This document shows positions 9,533 to 17,637 of a stretch of 64,000 bases of DNA, in pieces. Numbering within the stretch: position 1 is the stretch's first letter; the number at the start of each line of letters is the position of its first letter. Under the pieces are notes generated by a model, which searched no databases, had not been told where the DNA came from, and saw nothing but the letters and a program-made list of their open reading frames with translations. Made by a program: the position numbers and the translations under genes. Source of the stretch: Pyxidicoccus caerfyrddinensis (GTDB lineage Bacteria; Myxococcota; Myxococcia; Myxococcales; Myxococcaceae); assembly GCF_010894405.1 (NCBI RefSeq), contig NZ_JAAIYA010000023.1, positions 124,001 through 188,000 on the forward strand, in the 5' to 3' direction.

Positions 9533-10391
9533 CGAGCGCCTGGGGCTGGCCCTGGTAGTGCCCTGGCGTGGCGGCCAGCAGCTGTTTGAACGCGCGCTGA
9601 AGGTGGGCTTGGTCCGCGAAGCCCGCCTCATGGGCAACGTCGGCAATCCGGTGGCCCCGCTTGAGCTGGGCTCGGGCGAACTGGACGCGGCGGTTGACCA
9701 GGTAGGCATGGGGCGTCATGCCGTAGCGCTTCTTGAACGCACGGATGAGGTAGGACGCGGACAGCTCCGCGGCCTGGCAGATGTCCTCCAGCTTGAGGGG
9801 GCGCGTGCAGTTGTCGCTGATGAAGTCCGCGGCACGCTCGAGCCTCGCGTTCACCTGCCGCAGCGGTGAGGCCGAGGGATTCAGGTGCTGCTGCGCCTGC
9901 GTGAAGAAGGCGACGGCGGCGCTGTGCTTCCGCAGGGACTCGGCCTCGGGGGCGGTCAGCACGTCGTAGAACCGATTGAACGCCGCGTAGAGCCCGGGCT
10001 CGGTCGTCAGGATGCGGGCGAAGGGGTGGTAGCCCTGATTCACGCTGAGCCCCAGTTCATGCTGGAGGCCGGCCAGCCAGCGTGTGTCCACGAACAGCAT
10101 CCGGTACGACCAGGGCTGGTCATGGATGGGGTTGCAGGCATGCACGTCGCCCGGATTCATCACCACCACGGCCCCGGCGCCCACCGGCTCGCGGGCGGCC
10201 TGATTCAGATAGGTGCTCCGCCCGCCGGTAATCACGCCGATGGAGAAGGTCTCGTGGAAGTGCTTCGCGTAGCAGACGGTGCGCCCGTCGTGGACCTCCC
10301 GCGCCTCGATGAAGGGCAGCCGGTCATCGCGCCAGAAGCGGGAGACGGCCGCCGTCTTCGACACCCGGTTGCCACGGCTCACCTCGTTCAT
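9498..10391 (-). CDS. AraC-family transcriptional regulator
   Basis: A 297-residue regulator with an N-terminal cupin-like sensor domain (HFHETFSIGVITGG; NPGDVHACNPI) and a C-terminal double helix-turn-helix. The DNA-binding part is seen as LEDICQAAELSASYLIRAFK and IADVAHEAGFADQAHLQRAF. It probably binds a small amphipathic or amino-acid-like effector and controls the convergent LysE exporter, although that link is inferred from position only. Confidence 0.9.
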   Translation of the reverse strand: MNEVSRGNRVSKTAAVSRFWRDDRLPFIEAREVHDGRTVCYAKHFHETFSIGVITGGRSTYLNQAAREPVGAGAVVVMNPGDVHACNPIHDQPWSYRMLFVDTRWLAGLQHELGLSVNQGYHPFARILTTEPGLYAAFNRFYDVLTAPEAESLRKHSAAVAFFTQAQQHLNPSASPLRQVNARLERAADFISDNCTRPLKLEDICQAAELSASYLIRAFKKRYGMTPHAYLVNRRVQFARAQLKRGHRIADVAHEAGFADQAHLQRAFKQLLAATPGHYQGQPQALARTGAGRWHNR

Positions 10392-10474
10392 CCTGACCTG
10401 CTCCCGGGCTGGCGGGGTTGCGATGCGCCATCGACGACATCGTGCACCGATTGTCGCTGCTCAGCAGATCCTTT

Positions 10475-10545
10475 TATGCGTGACGCCGATGCCAATCTCG
10501 CTTGCGCCGTGAGGGTGACGCTGCAAAAGCGCCCTCATGAAGCTC
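10475..10545. repeat. 71-bp dispersed repeat, copy 1
   Basis: This stretch recurs almost unchanged at 16334-16405, running from TATGCGTGACGCC to CTCATGAAGCTC. It directly abuts an IS91-like tail fragment on its right, so it may be part of a degraded mobile element end. No encoded product is evident. Confidence 0.75.
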
Positions 10546-10705
10546 AAGGCAGCTCGAGGCTCGAGCAGCCAAGAGGCCCCTGGCTCTTCTCCAGTGCCCC
10601 TCATGCGGAGGGCGACCTGGGCAGGCGTGTACCCCAAGGGGGCTCAGCGGCCCTCCTCGGCCCTCGTGCACCAGCCCTCACCTTCAACAGGCCTCCCATT
10701 CGGCC
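10546..10705 (+). mobile_element. Decayed 3' tail of IS91-like element
   Basis: The sequence matches the tail also seen at 20520-20735, including AGCCAAGAGGCCCCTGGC, CCTGGGCAGGCGTGTACCCC and CACCTTCAACAGGCCTCCCA. It has no transposase coding left. Together with copy 1 of the 71-bp repeat it fills most of the 403-bp gap upstream of dctA; the last ~90 bp of the gap holds the dctA ribosome binding site. Confidence 0.7.
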
Positions 10706-10794
10706 TCTGCGTCCTCGGAGCCCGCCGGCTCCCCGCGACGGAGAAGCGCCGCCCCCGGCACGCTATAGTCCGCGGCCTCCCGAGAGAGGTGCGG

Positions 10795-12084
10795 ATGCGG
10801 TGGTTGAAGAATCTCTACGTCCAGGTGCTGCTGGCCATCGCGGTGGGTGTCCTCCTCGGATGGCTGCGGCCGGACCTGGGCGAGTCGATGAAGCCCCTGG
10901 GTGACGGCTTCATCAAGCTGGTGAAGATGATCATCTCACCGGTCATCTTCCTCACCATCGTCGCGGGCATCGCGAAGATGGGCGACCTCAAGCACGTGGG
11001 CCGCATTGGCCTCAAGGCGCTCATCTACTTCGAAGTCCTGACGACGGTGGCGCTCGTCGTGGGGCTGGTGGTGGTGAACACCCTGAAGCCCGGCGCGGGG
11101 ATGAACATCGACCCGGCGCAAATCGACACCTCCGGCATCACCCAGTACCGCGCGTCCGCGTCTCAGCAGGGCACCATCCCCTTCCTCCTGGACATCATCC
11201 CGCATGACTTCCTGTCGGCCTTCACCGAAGGGAAGCTGCTCCAGGTGCTGCTCGTCGCGGTGCTGACGGGCGTGGCGCTCACCCGCCTGGGGCCCATGGG
11301 CCATCGCGTGCTCAGTTTGTCGGACGACCTGGCCCAGGTCTTCTTCGGCATCGTCGGGATGATCATGAAACTGGCGCCGCTGGGCGCATTCGGCGCCATG
11401 GCCTTCACCGTGGGCAAGTTCGGCGTCGAATCGCTCAGCTCGCTGGGACGGTTGCTCATCGCCGTCTACGTCACCTGCGCCCTCTTCGTCTTCCTGGTGC
11501 TGGGGCTGGTGGCGCGGCTGTCCGGCTTCTCGCTGTGGAAGCTCTTGCGCTACATGCGCAGCGAGCTGCTGCTCGTGTTGGGGACGTCGTCATCAGAGTC
11601 CGCGCTGCCTCGGCTGCTCAAGCGCCTGGAGACGCTGGGCTGCGACCGGGGCGCAGTGGGGCTGGTGCTGCCCACCGGGTACACGTTCAACCTGGACGGG
11701 ACGTGCATCTACCTGACGATGGCGGCCATCTTCATCGCCCAGGCGGTGAACATCGACCTCACGCTGGGCGAGGAGCTCACCCTGCTGGGCGTGCTGCTGC
11801 TGACGTCCAAGGGGGCCGCGGGCGTGACGGGCTCGGGCTTCATCACGCTGATGGCCACGCTGGCGGCGCTCAATGGCAAGGTGCCCGTCGAAGGCGTGGC
11901 GCTGCTGCTGGGCGTGGACCGCTTCATGTCCGAGGCCCGGGCCATCACCAACGTCATCGGAAACGCCGTGGCGACGCTCGTGGTGTCCAAGTGGGAGGGC
12001 GTGCGTGACGACACCGTCATGCACGCCGAGCTCGACAGCGGGCCCAGGCCCCTGGAAGGGATGAGCCTGGGCCACGGCACCTGA
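10795..12084 (+). CDS. dctA: C4-dicarboxylate:cation symporter DctA
   Basis: A 429-residue inner-membrane transporter of the DAACS family that imports succinate, fumarate and malate with protons or sodium. Diagnostic stretches are KMIISPVIFLTIVAGIAKMG, LGTSSSESALPRL, LPTGYTFNLDGTCIYLTMAA and SSKG-type LLTSKGAAGVTGSGFI, followed by DRFMSEARAITNVIGN. The start at 10795 is preceded by GAGAGAGGTG and gives the usual family length; the frame is open upstream but there it encodes insertion-element remnant. No dctBD-type two-component regulator is adjacent. Confidence 0.93.
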   Translation: MRWLKNLYVQVLLAIAVGVLLGWLRPDLGESMKPLGDGFIKLVKMIISPVIFLTIVAGIAKMGDLKHVGRIGLKALIYFEVLTTVALVVGLVVVNTLKPGAGMNIDPAQIDTSGITQYRASASQQGTIPFLLDIIPHDFLSAFTEGKLLQVLLVAVLTGVALTRLGPMGHRVLSLSDDLAQVFFGIVGMIMKLAPLGAFGAMAFTVGKFGVESLSSLGRLLIAVYVTCALFVFLVLGLVARLSGFSLWKLLRYMRSELLLVLGTSSSESALPRLLKRLETLGCDRGAVGLVLPTGYTFNLDGTCIYLTMAAIFIAQAVNIDLTLGEELTLLGVLLLTSKGAAGVTGSGFITLMATLAALNGKVPVEGVALLLGVDRFMSEARAITNVIGNAVATLVVSKWEGVRDDTVMHAELDSGPRPLEGMSLGHGT

Positions 12085-12104
12085 GCGCGCGGCGTTGGAA
12101 TCCG

Positions 12105-12671
12105 TTACTTGCATTCGCAGACAATGGTGTTCGTGCCGTCCTCCATGTTGACGATGTCCCGGGTGGTGCAGGGCGCCGAGCAGTACTGCACCAGGCTGTA
12201 CCGCAGCAGAATCGAGGCCTCACAGTCGCTATCGGGAATGCCGGCGTAGGTGATGTCGGGGTCGAGCTCGCAGCCGGCCATGTTCGAATAGCGCTCCTTG
12301 TACCGGACCTCCAGGGGGTCGAGGTCGCTCAGCAGCTCCAGGGACATCCATCGCCGCGTTTCCGGACAGTCGGAGACGGCGACACGCTCGGTCTCGACGG
12401 GAGCGTCCTTCATGACCTTCGCACCGTGCACGCCACGGACGGGGGCGTCCTCGCCGGCCAGGACGTAGAAGACCCAGAAGCTGTCGGTATCCTCGATGAT
12501 GTTCACCTGGCCGATGTGCCCAACGGCTCGCTTGGGTGTACAGGTGTCGTACTCCCTCACCATCTCAAATTCGTAGATGCCACTCCGGGTCTTCGCTTCC
12601 TCTTCACCGCCACCGCAGCCATTGAGGACGAAGGCCGCGAACGCCAGGGAGACGGCATGTTGCCAGTTCAT
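12105..12671 (-). CDS. Small lipoprotein of unknown function
   Basis: A 188-residue protein with signal peptide MNWQHAVSLAFAAFVLNGC; Cys19 is the expected lipid-modified residue. The mature protein has nine or so cysteines, several in CTP, CPE, CEL and CECK contexts, suggesting disulfides in the periplasm or at the cell surface. I do not recognise a family. It converges with dctA across only 20 bp. Confidence 0.72.
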   Translation of the reverse strand: MNWQHAVSLAFAAFVLNGCGGGEEEAKTRSGIYEFEMVREYDTCTPKRAVGHIGQVNIIEDTDSFWVFYVLAGEDAPVRGVHGAKVMKDAPVETERVAVSDCPETRRWMSLELLSDLDPLEVRYKERYSNMAGCELDPDITYAGIPDSDCEASILLRYSLVQYCSAPCTTRDIVNMEDGTNTIVCECK

Positions 12672-12807
12672 TGAGGGCACCAGGAAATGAGGGGGCACAC
12701 CGACGTGGAGCCACGGGTCCGCCCTCCGTAGGGAGAACCGTGTCTCCAATGAGGAGAGGCGCAAAGTCGAGAGCCGTCCCAGGAAAGAATTTCGAGGGAT
12801 TTTCCGT

Positions 12808-12856
12808 ATGGGAGGGCGGCCTGGCGCACAGCCCACACGGCCCCTTCAGCGGCTGG
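12808..12856 (+). mobile_element. Short IS91-like tail scrap with internal deletion
   Basis: ATGGGAGGGCGGCCTGG is joined directly to GCGCACAGCCCACACGG and CCCCTTCAGCGGCT. The same three blocks appear in order, but separated by extra sequence, at 20588-20690. It lies in the divergent gap between the lipoprotein and hydrolase genes. Confidence 0.6.
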
Positions 12857-12950
12857 GATTTACCTGGTGACGAGGGGCGGGCTCCATCCAAGTTGAATTG
12901 CGCTCATGGGTCCTCTCTGGGAAGTTCCCGGGCCCTCTCGGAGCGTGAAC

Positions 12951-14378
12951 ATGAAGTGTCCCACTTTCGCAGCCGTGGTCGCCATCTGGGGTGCACTCGT
13001 TCTGGGCGGCCTCGCGCACGCGTCCGAGAAGGGCACGGCGACCCGTGCCGATGGGTTCGTCGGTTGCCCGGACGCGAAGGAGGATACCGCTCTCGCCGGT
13101 TCCCTCTGCGCTCGCTTCAGCGCGCCGTTGGACTACGCGGACCCGAGCCGTGAGCAGATCGAGCTTTTCGTCCGCAAGTTCCCGGCTCCGGGGCGGTCGG
13201 CCGGGCAGGTCTGGCTCGTGGCGGGTGGGCCCGGCGAGTCAGGGGCTTCGTTCTACCCGCTGCTGAAGACCCTGCGGGCCGCCTTCCCGGGATATGACCT
13301 GCTGGTGCCCGATCATCGCGGGACGGGTTTCTCGAGCCGGCTCTGCCAGAAGGAGGAGGCCGCCGACAGTGAGGGGGGCGCCGCGCTCGAAGGCGCCGAG
13401 TGGGCGACCTGCTTCGAGGCGCTGGAGTCCGATTCCAAGCGCACTCGCGCCTTCACCATCACCCACTCCGCCCACGATTTGCGCGCGCTGATGGAGCGAT
13501 ACTCCGCTGGCCGGAAGACGTGGCTCTATGGGGTCTCCTACGGCACGCAGCTGGTGTTGCGCATGATGACGGTCGCCCCGCCGCGGCGCCTCGACGGAAT
13601 CGTGCTCGATTCCCTCGTTCCTCCGGAAACGACCGAGCAATGGGACCTCAGTCATCGCTCGGCCGTCGTCGACGAGGTGGGCCGCGCGGTTCTCGCGCAT
13701 TGCGACGCGGACCCGGGCTGCCGTGCGCGTCTCGGGGACTCGGCGGTCACCGCCATGCAGGGGCTCGTCGACGATCCGAAGGTGTCCGCTGCCGTCCCCG
13801 GGGGGCGTCCGAAACTCTTCTTTGGAGCACTGCTGGACAGCCCGGAGCTGCGGGCGCGGATTCCCCTCGTCCTCTCAGGCCTCAGAGGCGGAGACCTCGA
13901 GCCATTGCGGAAGGTCGAGCAGGACCTGGAGGCACTGGGCGACCAGTTCGGCCGTTTCCCGCAGTCATCGCTTTCCATCCCGCTCGTCAGCGTTATCAGC
14001 GCATCCGAGAACAACGCCCGGCCGGGCCTCACCCAGGCCCAGGTGGAGGCCGAGGCCGCCCGGTTCCTGTTCGTCAGCAGCCTGCCGGGTCAGCTCGTCG
14101 GTCGAACGTCACTGGCCTATCCGCGCGACGAGTGGTTCGGCCGGTCTCCCGCCACTCTTCCGCCGGTGCTGGTTCTCCAGGGCGACATGGACCCCAAGAC
14201 GCCCCTTGCTGGCGCCCAGGCCCATATCCGTCTCCTGCCCGAAGCCGCTGGCGTCAACCTGTTCACCGTCAAGGGTGGGCCGCACTTCCTGCTCTTCACG
14301 GCGCCAGATTGCTTCAAAGCCGCGGTGAGCACCTTCGTCCAGAAGCGGCGTGCTCCTCGTGCGGCTTGTTCGATTTGA
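12951..14378 (+). CDS. Secreted alpha/beta hydrolase (tripeptidyl-aminopeptidase-like)
   Basis: A 475-residue exported serine hydrolase. After a signal peptide ending near GGLAHASEK comes an oxyanion-loop WLVAGGPGESGASF, then PDHRGTGFSS, the nucleophile elbow YGVSYGTQL (Ser), and the C-terminal acid and base in LVLQGDMDPKTP and GGPHFLLF. The order and the late C-terminal Asp/His pair fit the TAP-like branch, which removes N-terminal peptides, though lipase or esterase activity is possible. The start at 12951 gives a proper signal peptide; 12906 would add 15 residues in front of it. Confidence 0.85.
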   Translation: MKCPTFAAVVAIWGALVLGGLAHASEKGTATRADGFVGCPDAKEDTALAGSLCARFSAPLDYADPSREQIELFVRKFPAPGRSAGQVWLVAGGPGESGASFYPLLKTLRAAFPGYDLLVPDHRGTGFSSRLCQKEEAADSEGGAALEGAEWATCFEALESDSKRTRAFTITHSAHDLRALMERYSAGRKTWLYGVSYGTQLVLRMMTVAPPRRLDGIVLDSLVPPETTEQWDLSHRSAVVDEVGRAVLAHCDADPGCRARLGDSAVTAMQGLVDDPKVSAAVPGGRPKLFFGALLDSPELRARIPLVLSGLRGGDLEPLRKVEQDLEALGDQFGRFPQSSLSIPLVSVISASENNARPGLTQAQVEAEAARFLFVSSLPGQLVGRTSLAYPRDEWFGRSPATLPPVLVLQGDMDPKTPLAGAQAHIRLLPEAAGVNLFTVKGGPHFLLFTAPDCFKAAVSTFVQKRRAPRAACSI

Positions 14379-14379
14379 C

Positions 14380-14690
14380 CCCGGGCTTCGTCTCCGACCC
14401 CCTGGTCGAGGGCTCCGAAGATGCTGCCGGCCTCATCCCGCATCTCGATACGCACCCGGTTGCCACGCTTGAGGAACGGCGTCTTGGGAGCGCCGCTGCG
14501 GAGGGGCTCGACCGTGGTCGGTCCAGAACGTCTCCGGCATCTCCGCCTTGCGCACCAGCTCGACGTGATTCACGTACGCCGAGCCGTCCGTCCACTGATA
14601 GGCGCGAGGCAGCGGCGCCGCGCACCGCTCGGGGTCACCGCGCCGCGCGGCCTCTGCCAGCGCGAGGTCTTCGGGGTGGTGGGGTGACAT
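14380..14690 (-). pseudogene. Remnant of a fumarylacetoacetate-hydrolase-family gene
   Basis: The 5' half (from 14690) reads PLPRAYQWTDGSAYVNHVELVRK, a conserved N-terminal region of FAH-type proteins. About 45 bases beyond that the frame changes and the sequence reads TPFLKRGNRVRIEMRDEAG then SIFGALDQGV, which is the C-terminal block of the same family. The ~200 central residues, with the metal-binding Glu/Asp residues, are missing, and the true start is also lost. This is a dead gene fragment left by an internal deletion; it fills most of the 364-bp gap here. Confidence 0.72.
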
Positions 14691-14742
14691 GGTGCAGGGT
14701 CCGCCCGGGTGGATACCTGGAACCCCCACGAGCCGCCCAGTC

Positions 14743-15285
14743 TCAGCAGTCGAGCCGGACCAGACGGATCTCCTCGCGGCGGAGGGACTGCCTCGAGCCC
14801 TGGGCGAAGGTGAGGTGCAGCTTCGACCGGTCTTCCGATAGCTGAACGTCCCGGGCCCTGATGGGCTCGCCCTCGTGGCGTGAGATGACGAAGGAGCAGG
14901 CTTGGCGCCGCTGATGCTCCACCTCATTCGGAACGGTGGGCTCCTCGGAGCCGGTGCCCCCGGTGGCTGTCTCGCCCGTGTCGAGCAATGACTCCGGCAG
15001 AGAGTCGCCAGAGCCGCCGACGCCTGCCGCGTCGTCCTTGGTGATGTAGTTCTCGCAGTCGGAGTCGAACTTCACCGACGTCCAATCGTGGATGACCGTC
15101 ATCCGGGCGTCGTCACAGGCGGAAGCAAAGCCGACGCCGGTCTTGTCGATGGAGACGACTCTTCCCTTGTTCACCCCGGTCAGGGTTCGAACGGAGTCTG
15201 CCCGCGCTCCACCGGTTGATGCCAGGGCTCCGAGCAGGAACAGGTAGGCGCTAAGGGTCCGTCGTAAGAGTCTTGAGGGTTTCAT
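14743..15285 (-). CDS. Exported protein of unknown function
   Basis: A 180-residue protein with a signal peptide (RRTLSAYLFLLGALASTGGA, cleavage near ARA-D). The mature part has a small beta-rich domain, an acidic Gly/Ser/Thr linker (residues ~90-120) and a basic C-terminal domain ending in Cys. Its start lies inside the upstream membrane-protein gene (35-bp overlap), so the two are probably translated together. No family recognised. Confidence 0.65.
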   Translation of the reverse strand: MKPSRLLRRTLSAYLFLLGALASTGGARADSVRTLTGVNKGRVVSIDKTGVGFASACDDARMTVIHDWTSVKFDSDCENYITKDDAAGVGGSGDSLPESLLDTGETATGGTGSEEPTVPNEVEHQRRQACSFVISRHEGEPIRARDVQLSEDRSKLHLTFAQGSRQSLRREEIRLVRLDC

Positions 15286-15964
15286 TGCTCACCCAGTAGA
15301 GAGTGGGGCGGAAGTCATCCTTCCGGCTGGGAGTTGCCTGCTTTGCGCCAGCGTGTGCGGTAAAGACAATCATGAAGTCGTCTCCCGAGAGCAGGATGCG
15401 TGTTCGCTCATCCTTTAGGATGAGGCCCTGGGTGACCGTCGCATCCGGACCCTCGAGCGCCAGGACGCGGGGGAGCACGCTTGTCTCGTCGTACATGTCG
15501 CGGAGCGCGGCGCGGTACCCCGTCAAGTACGCAAGCCCGCCAGATGCGGCAATGATTGCCAGGATGCAAGTGTAGGCGAGCAGCTTTCGAAGCGTGCCTC
15601 GCCCGGTGGACCCCGCGCCGAAAAAGGCGACGACTCCGAGTGCCGCCACGTACGGCAGCAGTAGCAAGGGCTGCTCCACGACGGTCGTAAGTCCTCGGAT
15701 GACGAAGTGGGGCAGGTCCAGGGACTGGTATTTGACGCCGAAGGTTCCGTAATAGGCGCGCGACGATACGAGTCCTACCAGCAGGACCAGTAGACCGATG
15801 AGAAGCAGCTCTTCCTTGAGGATCCCCGCGGCGGCTTCCTTGGCGGAGGGCCCAGCGGGGGCCGGCATGGGTGGAGATGGCGCAGGCGGGTGGCCAGCCA
15901 CCGGAGTTCCGGTCTGGCTGGCTTGCACAGCATGGACACTGCTTTCTGGTTCACGCCGCTCCAT
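15251..15964 (-). CDS. Small membrane protein, partner of the exported protein
   Basis: A 237-residue protein. After a Pro-rich N-terminal tail (residues 1-45) there are three hydrophobic spans: LLLIGLLVLLVGLVSS, LLLLPYVAALGVVAFF and LLAYTCILAIIAASGGLAYL. A soluble C-terminal domain (~residues 155-237) reads LILKDERTRILLSGDDFMIV and ends YWVSNETLKTLTTDP. Such a tail may sense or bind something at the membrane. The start at 15964 is preferred over the longer frame, whose extra N-terminus lies in the intergenic region. It shares an operon with the next gene. Confidence 0.62.
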   Translation of the reverse strand: MERREPESSVHAVQASQTGTPVAGHPPAPSPPMPAPAGPSAKEAAAGILKEELLLIGLLVLLVGLVSSRAYYGTFGVKYQSLDLPHFVIRGLTTVVEQPLLLLPYVAALGVVAFFGAGSTGRGTLRKLLAYTCILAIIAASGGLAYLTGYRAALRDMYDETSVLPRVLALEGPDATVTQGLILKDERTRILLSGDDFMIVFTAHAGAKQATPSRKDDFRPTLYWVSNETLKTLTTDP

Positions 15965-16333
15965 TCGGAGCCCCCATTTGGAATGCAAGCTGTCACATGA
16001 AATATACGATAAATGTCTCGAGCCGGCGGCGCCGAGCCAGGCTGCATCGGCCTTCAAGGGCTGGTTGCCCGGTCTGGCGGGCGGTTGTGAGCCGCTTCCC
16101 TGCCTCGTAGCGCTTCAGCGGAGCCAGGCGAGCGCGCGCTCGATCCGGGCCGTCGTATCATCGAGGTCAGCAACCCGCCTTGCCCTGAGCAGACGTTGGG
16201 TAAGGTTTTGGTGTGCCCCAAGTCGGCTGCACGGCCGCTCAGCCCGCCCGGCTCACGGCCCGGGGGCCCCAGTCAGCCCCTCCGCTGCCGCACCATGCCC
16301 TTCCCTCGCACGCAGCAGTGCCCCTGCCCCTCC
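15965..16333. other. Gene-free stretch upstream of the membrane-protein operon
   Basis: No coding sequence is supported here. An AT-rich patch near 15998-16015 (GAAATATACGATAAATG) may hold the minus-strand promoter. The rest is GC-rich and featureless until the second copy of the 71-bp repeat at 16334. Confidence 0.5.
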
Positions 16334-16405
16334 TATGCGTGACGCCAATGCCGATCTCGCTTGCTCCGTGAGGGGCGACGCTGCAAAAGCGCCCTCATGA
16401 AGCTC
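16334..16405. repeat. 71-bp dispersed repeat, copy 2
   Basis: Near-identical to 10475-10545 with a handful of substitutions and one single-base indel. This copy ends just after the ATG used by the downstream gene, so the start codon of that gene is supplied by the repeat. Confidence 0.75.
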
Positions 16406-17296
16406 CACGAGATTGTCAACGCGCTGCTCGCCAGTGGGGATGGCAAACCTGCGCGCGCGTTCGAGGAACCCAGAGCCGAGGGTCCGGATGCGTTTGCGGC
16501 GCGGGGCATCGATGCCTCGCCGGAGCTCATCGACTACGCGACGGCGGCCGCCGAACTCCGTTTTCGGAAAGCGGTCGGCAGCCTCCTCGAGGAAAGCGGT
16601 ACGTCGTGGAGCATTTGTGCGGTACGTCCGCCGAGACGTCTACTCTTTCGAGAGATGCGCGAGTCGGTCGTCGCATTTCTATGCGGAGCGGTACCGATTG
16701 GAGTCGACCCCGATGCGGGCGCCTATCTCGTCGCCGGTTGGGGGATCGGCGCGAAGACCTCGCCCGTCGCGTCCTTTCTCTTCAACGACGTGTCGCCAGC
16801 CGACGAGGAGCCCGGCGATTTCGCGTGGGAGGCTCCGTCGATTCGCGCCTTGCTGAAGACCCGGGGTGCTTCCGAGCGAGGCGGCAAGTCGAACGCAGCC
16901 GCGAACGAGCTCGCACGCCTCTACCGGCGTGGAATCTGGTTGGCGCAGCTCGTTCACAAAGTCGATCGCGAGGATCACGACGACCCGGTTGACGCGATCG
17001 TGCTCACCGCCCGCGACGCTTCGCCGATGCGCGTGTACACGAAGGAAGCAAAGCACTTCGTTTCGCACCCGCATTGGGCAGCGTATTGGCTCCTCGCGCA
17101 CGCGATGGTCGGAAACGCCGAGGCGCTCTCCGATGCGCTCGAACGCGTCGAGGCGATCGACAATCCGGTAATTGTCGAGTTGCGAACGACATTGAAGAAG
17201 AAGGGCAGGTTCGAAGCCTTGCTCGAGAAACACCGGCCCGAGCTGAGCTCGCGCGACCTCGAGTCGATTCGAAGACGAGCGCGCGCCGTAGGTTGA
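16397..17296 (+). CDS. Uncharacterised protein, start codon inside a repeat, possible compensated frameshifts
   Basis: A 299-residue protein I cannot assign. It has a basic helical middle (ELARLYRRGIWLAQLVHKVD) and a C-terminal helical region rich in Arg/Glu. Two oddities. The ATG and first codons lie in the 71-bp repeat also found at 10475, so the original 5' end may have been replaced. Between ~16600 and 16700 an alternative frame reads GAFVRYVRRDVYSFERC and FYAERYRLES, which looks more protein-like and GC3-rich than the annotated frame; two offsetting indels may have scrambled ~35 residues. Its base composition also looks less GC-biased than its neighbours. Confidence 0.55.
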   Translation: MKLHEIVNALLASGDGKPARAFEEPRAEGPDAFAARGIDASPELIDYATAAAELRFRKAVGSLLEESGTSWSICAVRPPRRLLFREMRESVVAFLCGAVPIGVDPDAGAYLVAGWGIGAKTSPVASFLFNDVSPADEEPGDFAWEAPSIRALLKTRGASERGGKSNAAANELARLYRRGIWLAQLVHKVDREDHDDPVDAIVLTARDASPMRVYTKEAKHFVSHPHWAAYWLLAHAMVGNAEALSDALERVEAIDNPVIVELRTTLKKKGRFEALLEKHRPELSSRDLESIRRRARAVG

Positions 17297-17637
17297 GACG
17301 CGGGGTGTGCCGCCTCCTCTCTCGAGGTCGCTCGGCTGCATGACCTTCTCGGAATCTGACCCGGTACGAAAATCCGGGGGACGTGAGCAATGGGATGAGG
17401 TCTCGGGTCAGCAGCTGCGGTCGAGACGCCGGAGCATCCACGCGCCCTGTGATGCCCTGGCCTGTCCGCACCTGACGGGAGCAGGGGAGGAGCGTGGCCC
17501 ACGAGGCGCCGCGCTAATGGACGAGCCCCGCGGCATGAATTGCGCCGCGAGCGAATTCAGAAGCGCGTCGGAGGGAGACGGTAGGGTGCTCAGTCCCGGG
17601 CAGTGCTGCCCGGCAGCACCCTTCATCGAGGTCCCTG
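17297..17637. other. Gap upstream of the 5'-nucleotidase gene
   Basis: No gene is supported. The only structure I see is a perfect palindrome CCGGGCAG-TG-CTGCCCGG at 17596-17613, 24 bp before the start codon of the 5'-nucleotidase gene. It could be an operator or an mRNA leader hairpin. Confidence 0.5.

Noticed and set aside
17596..17613. Rho-independent terminator in front of the 5'-nucleotidase gene
   Set aside because: The palindrome is perfect but has no T-run and lies 24 bp before a start codon; treated as operator or leader hairpin instead.
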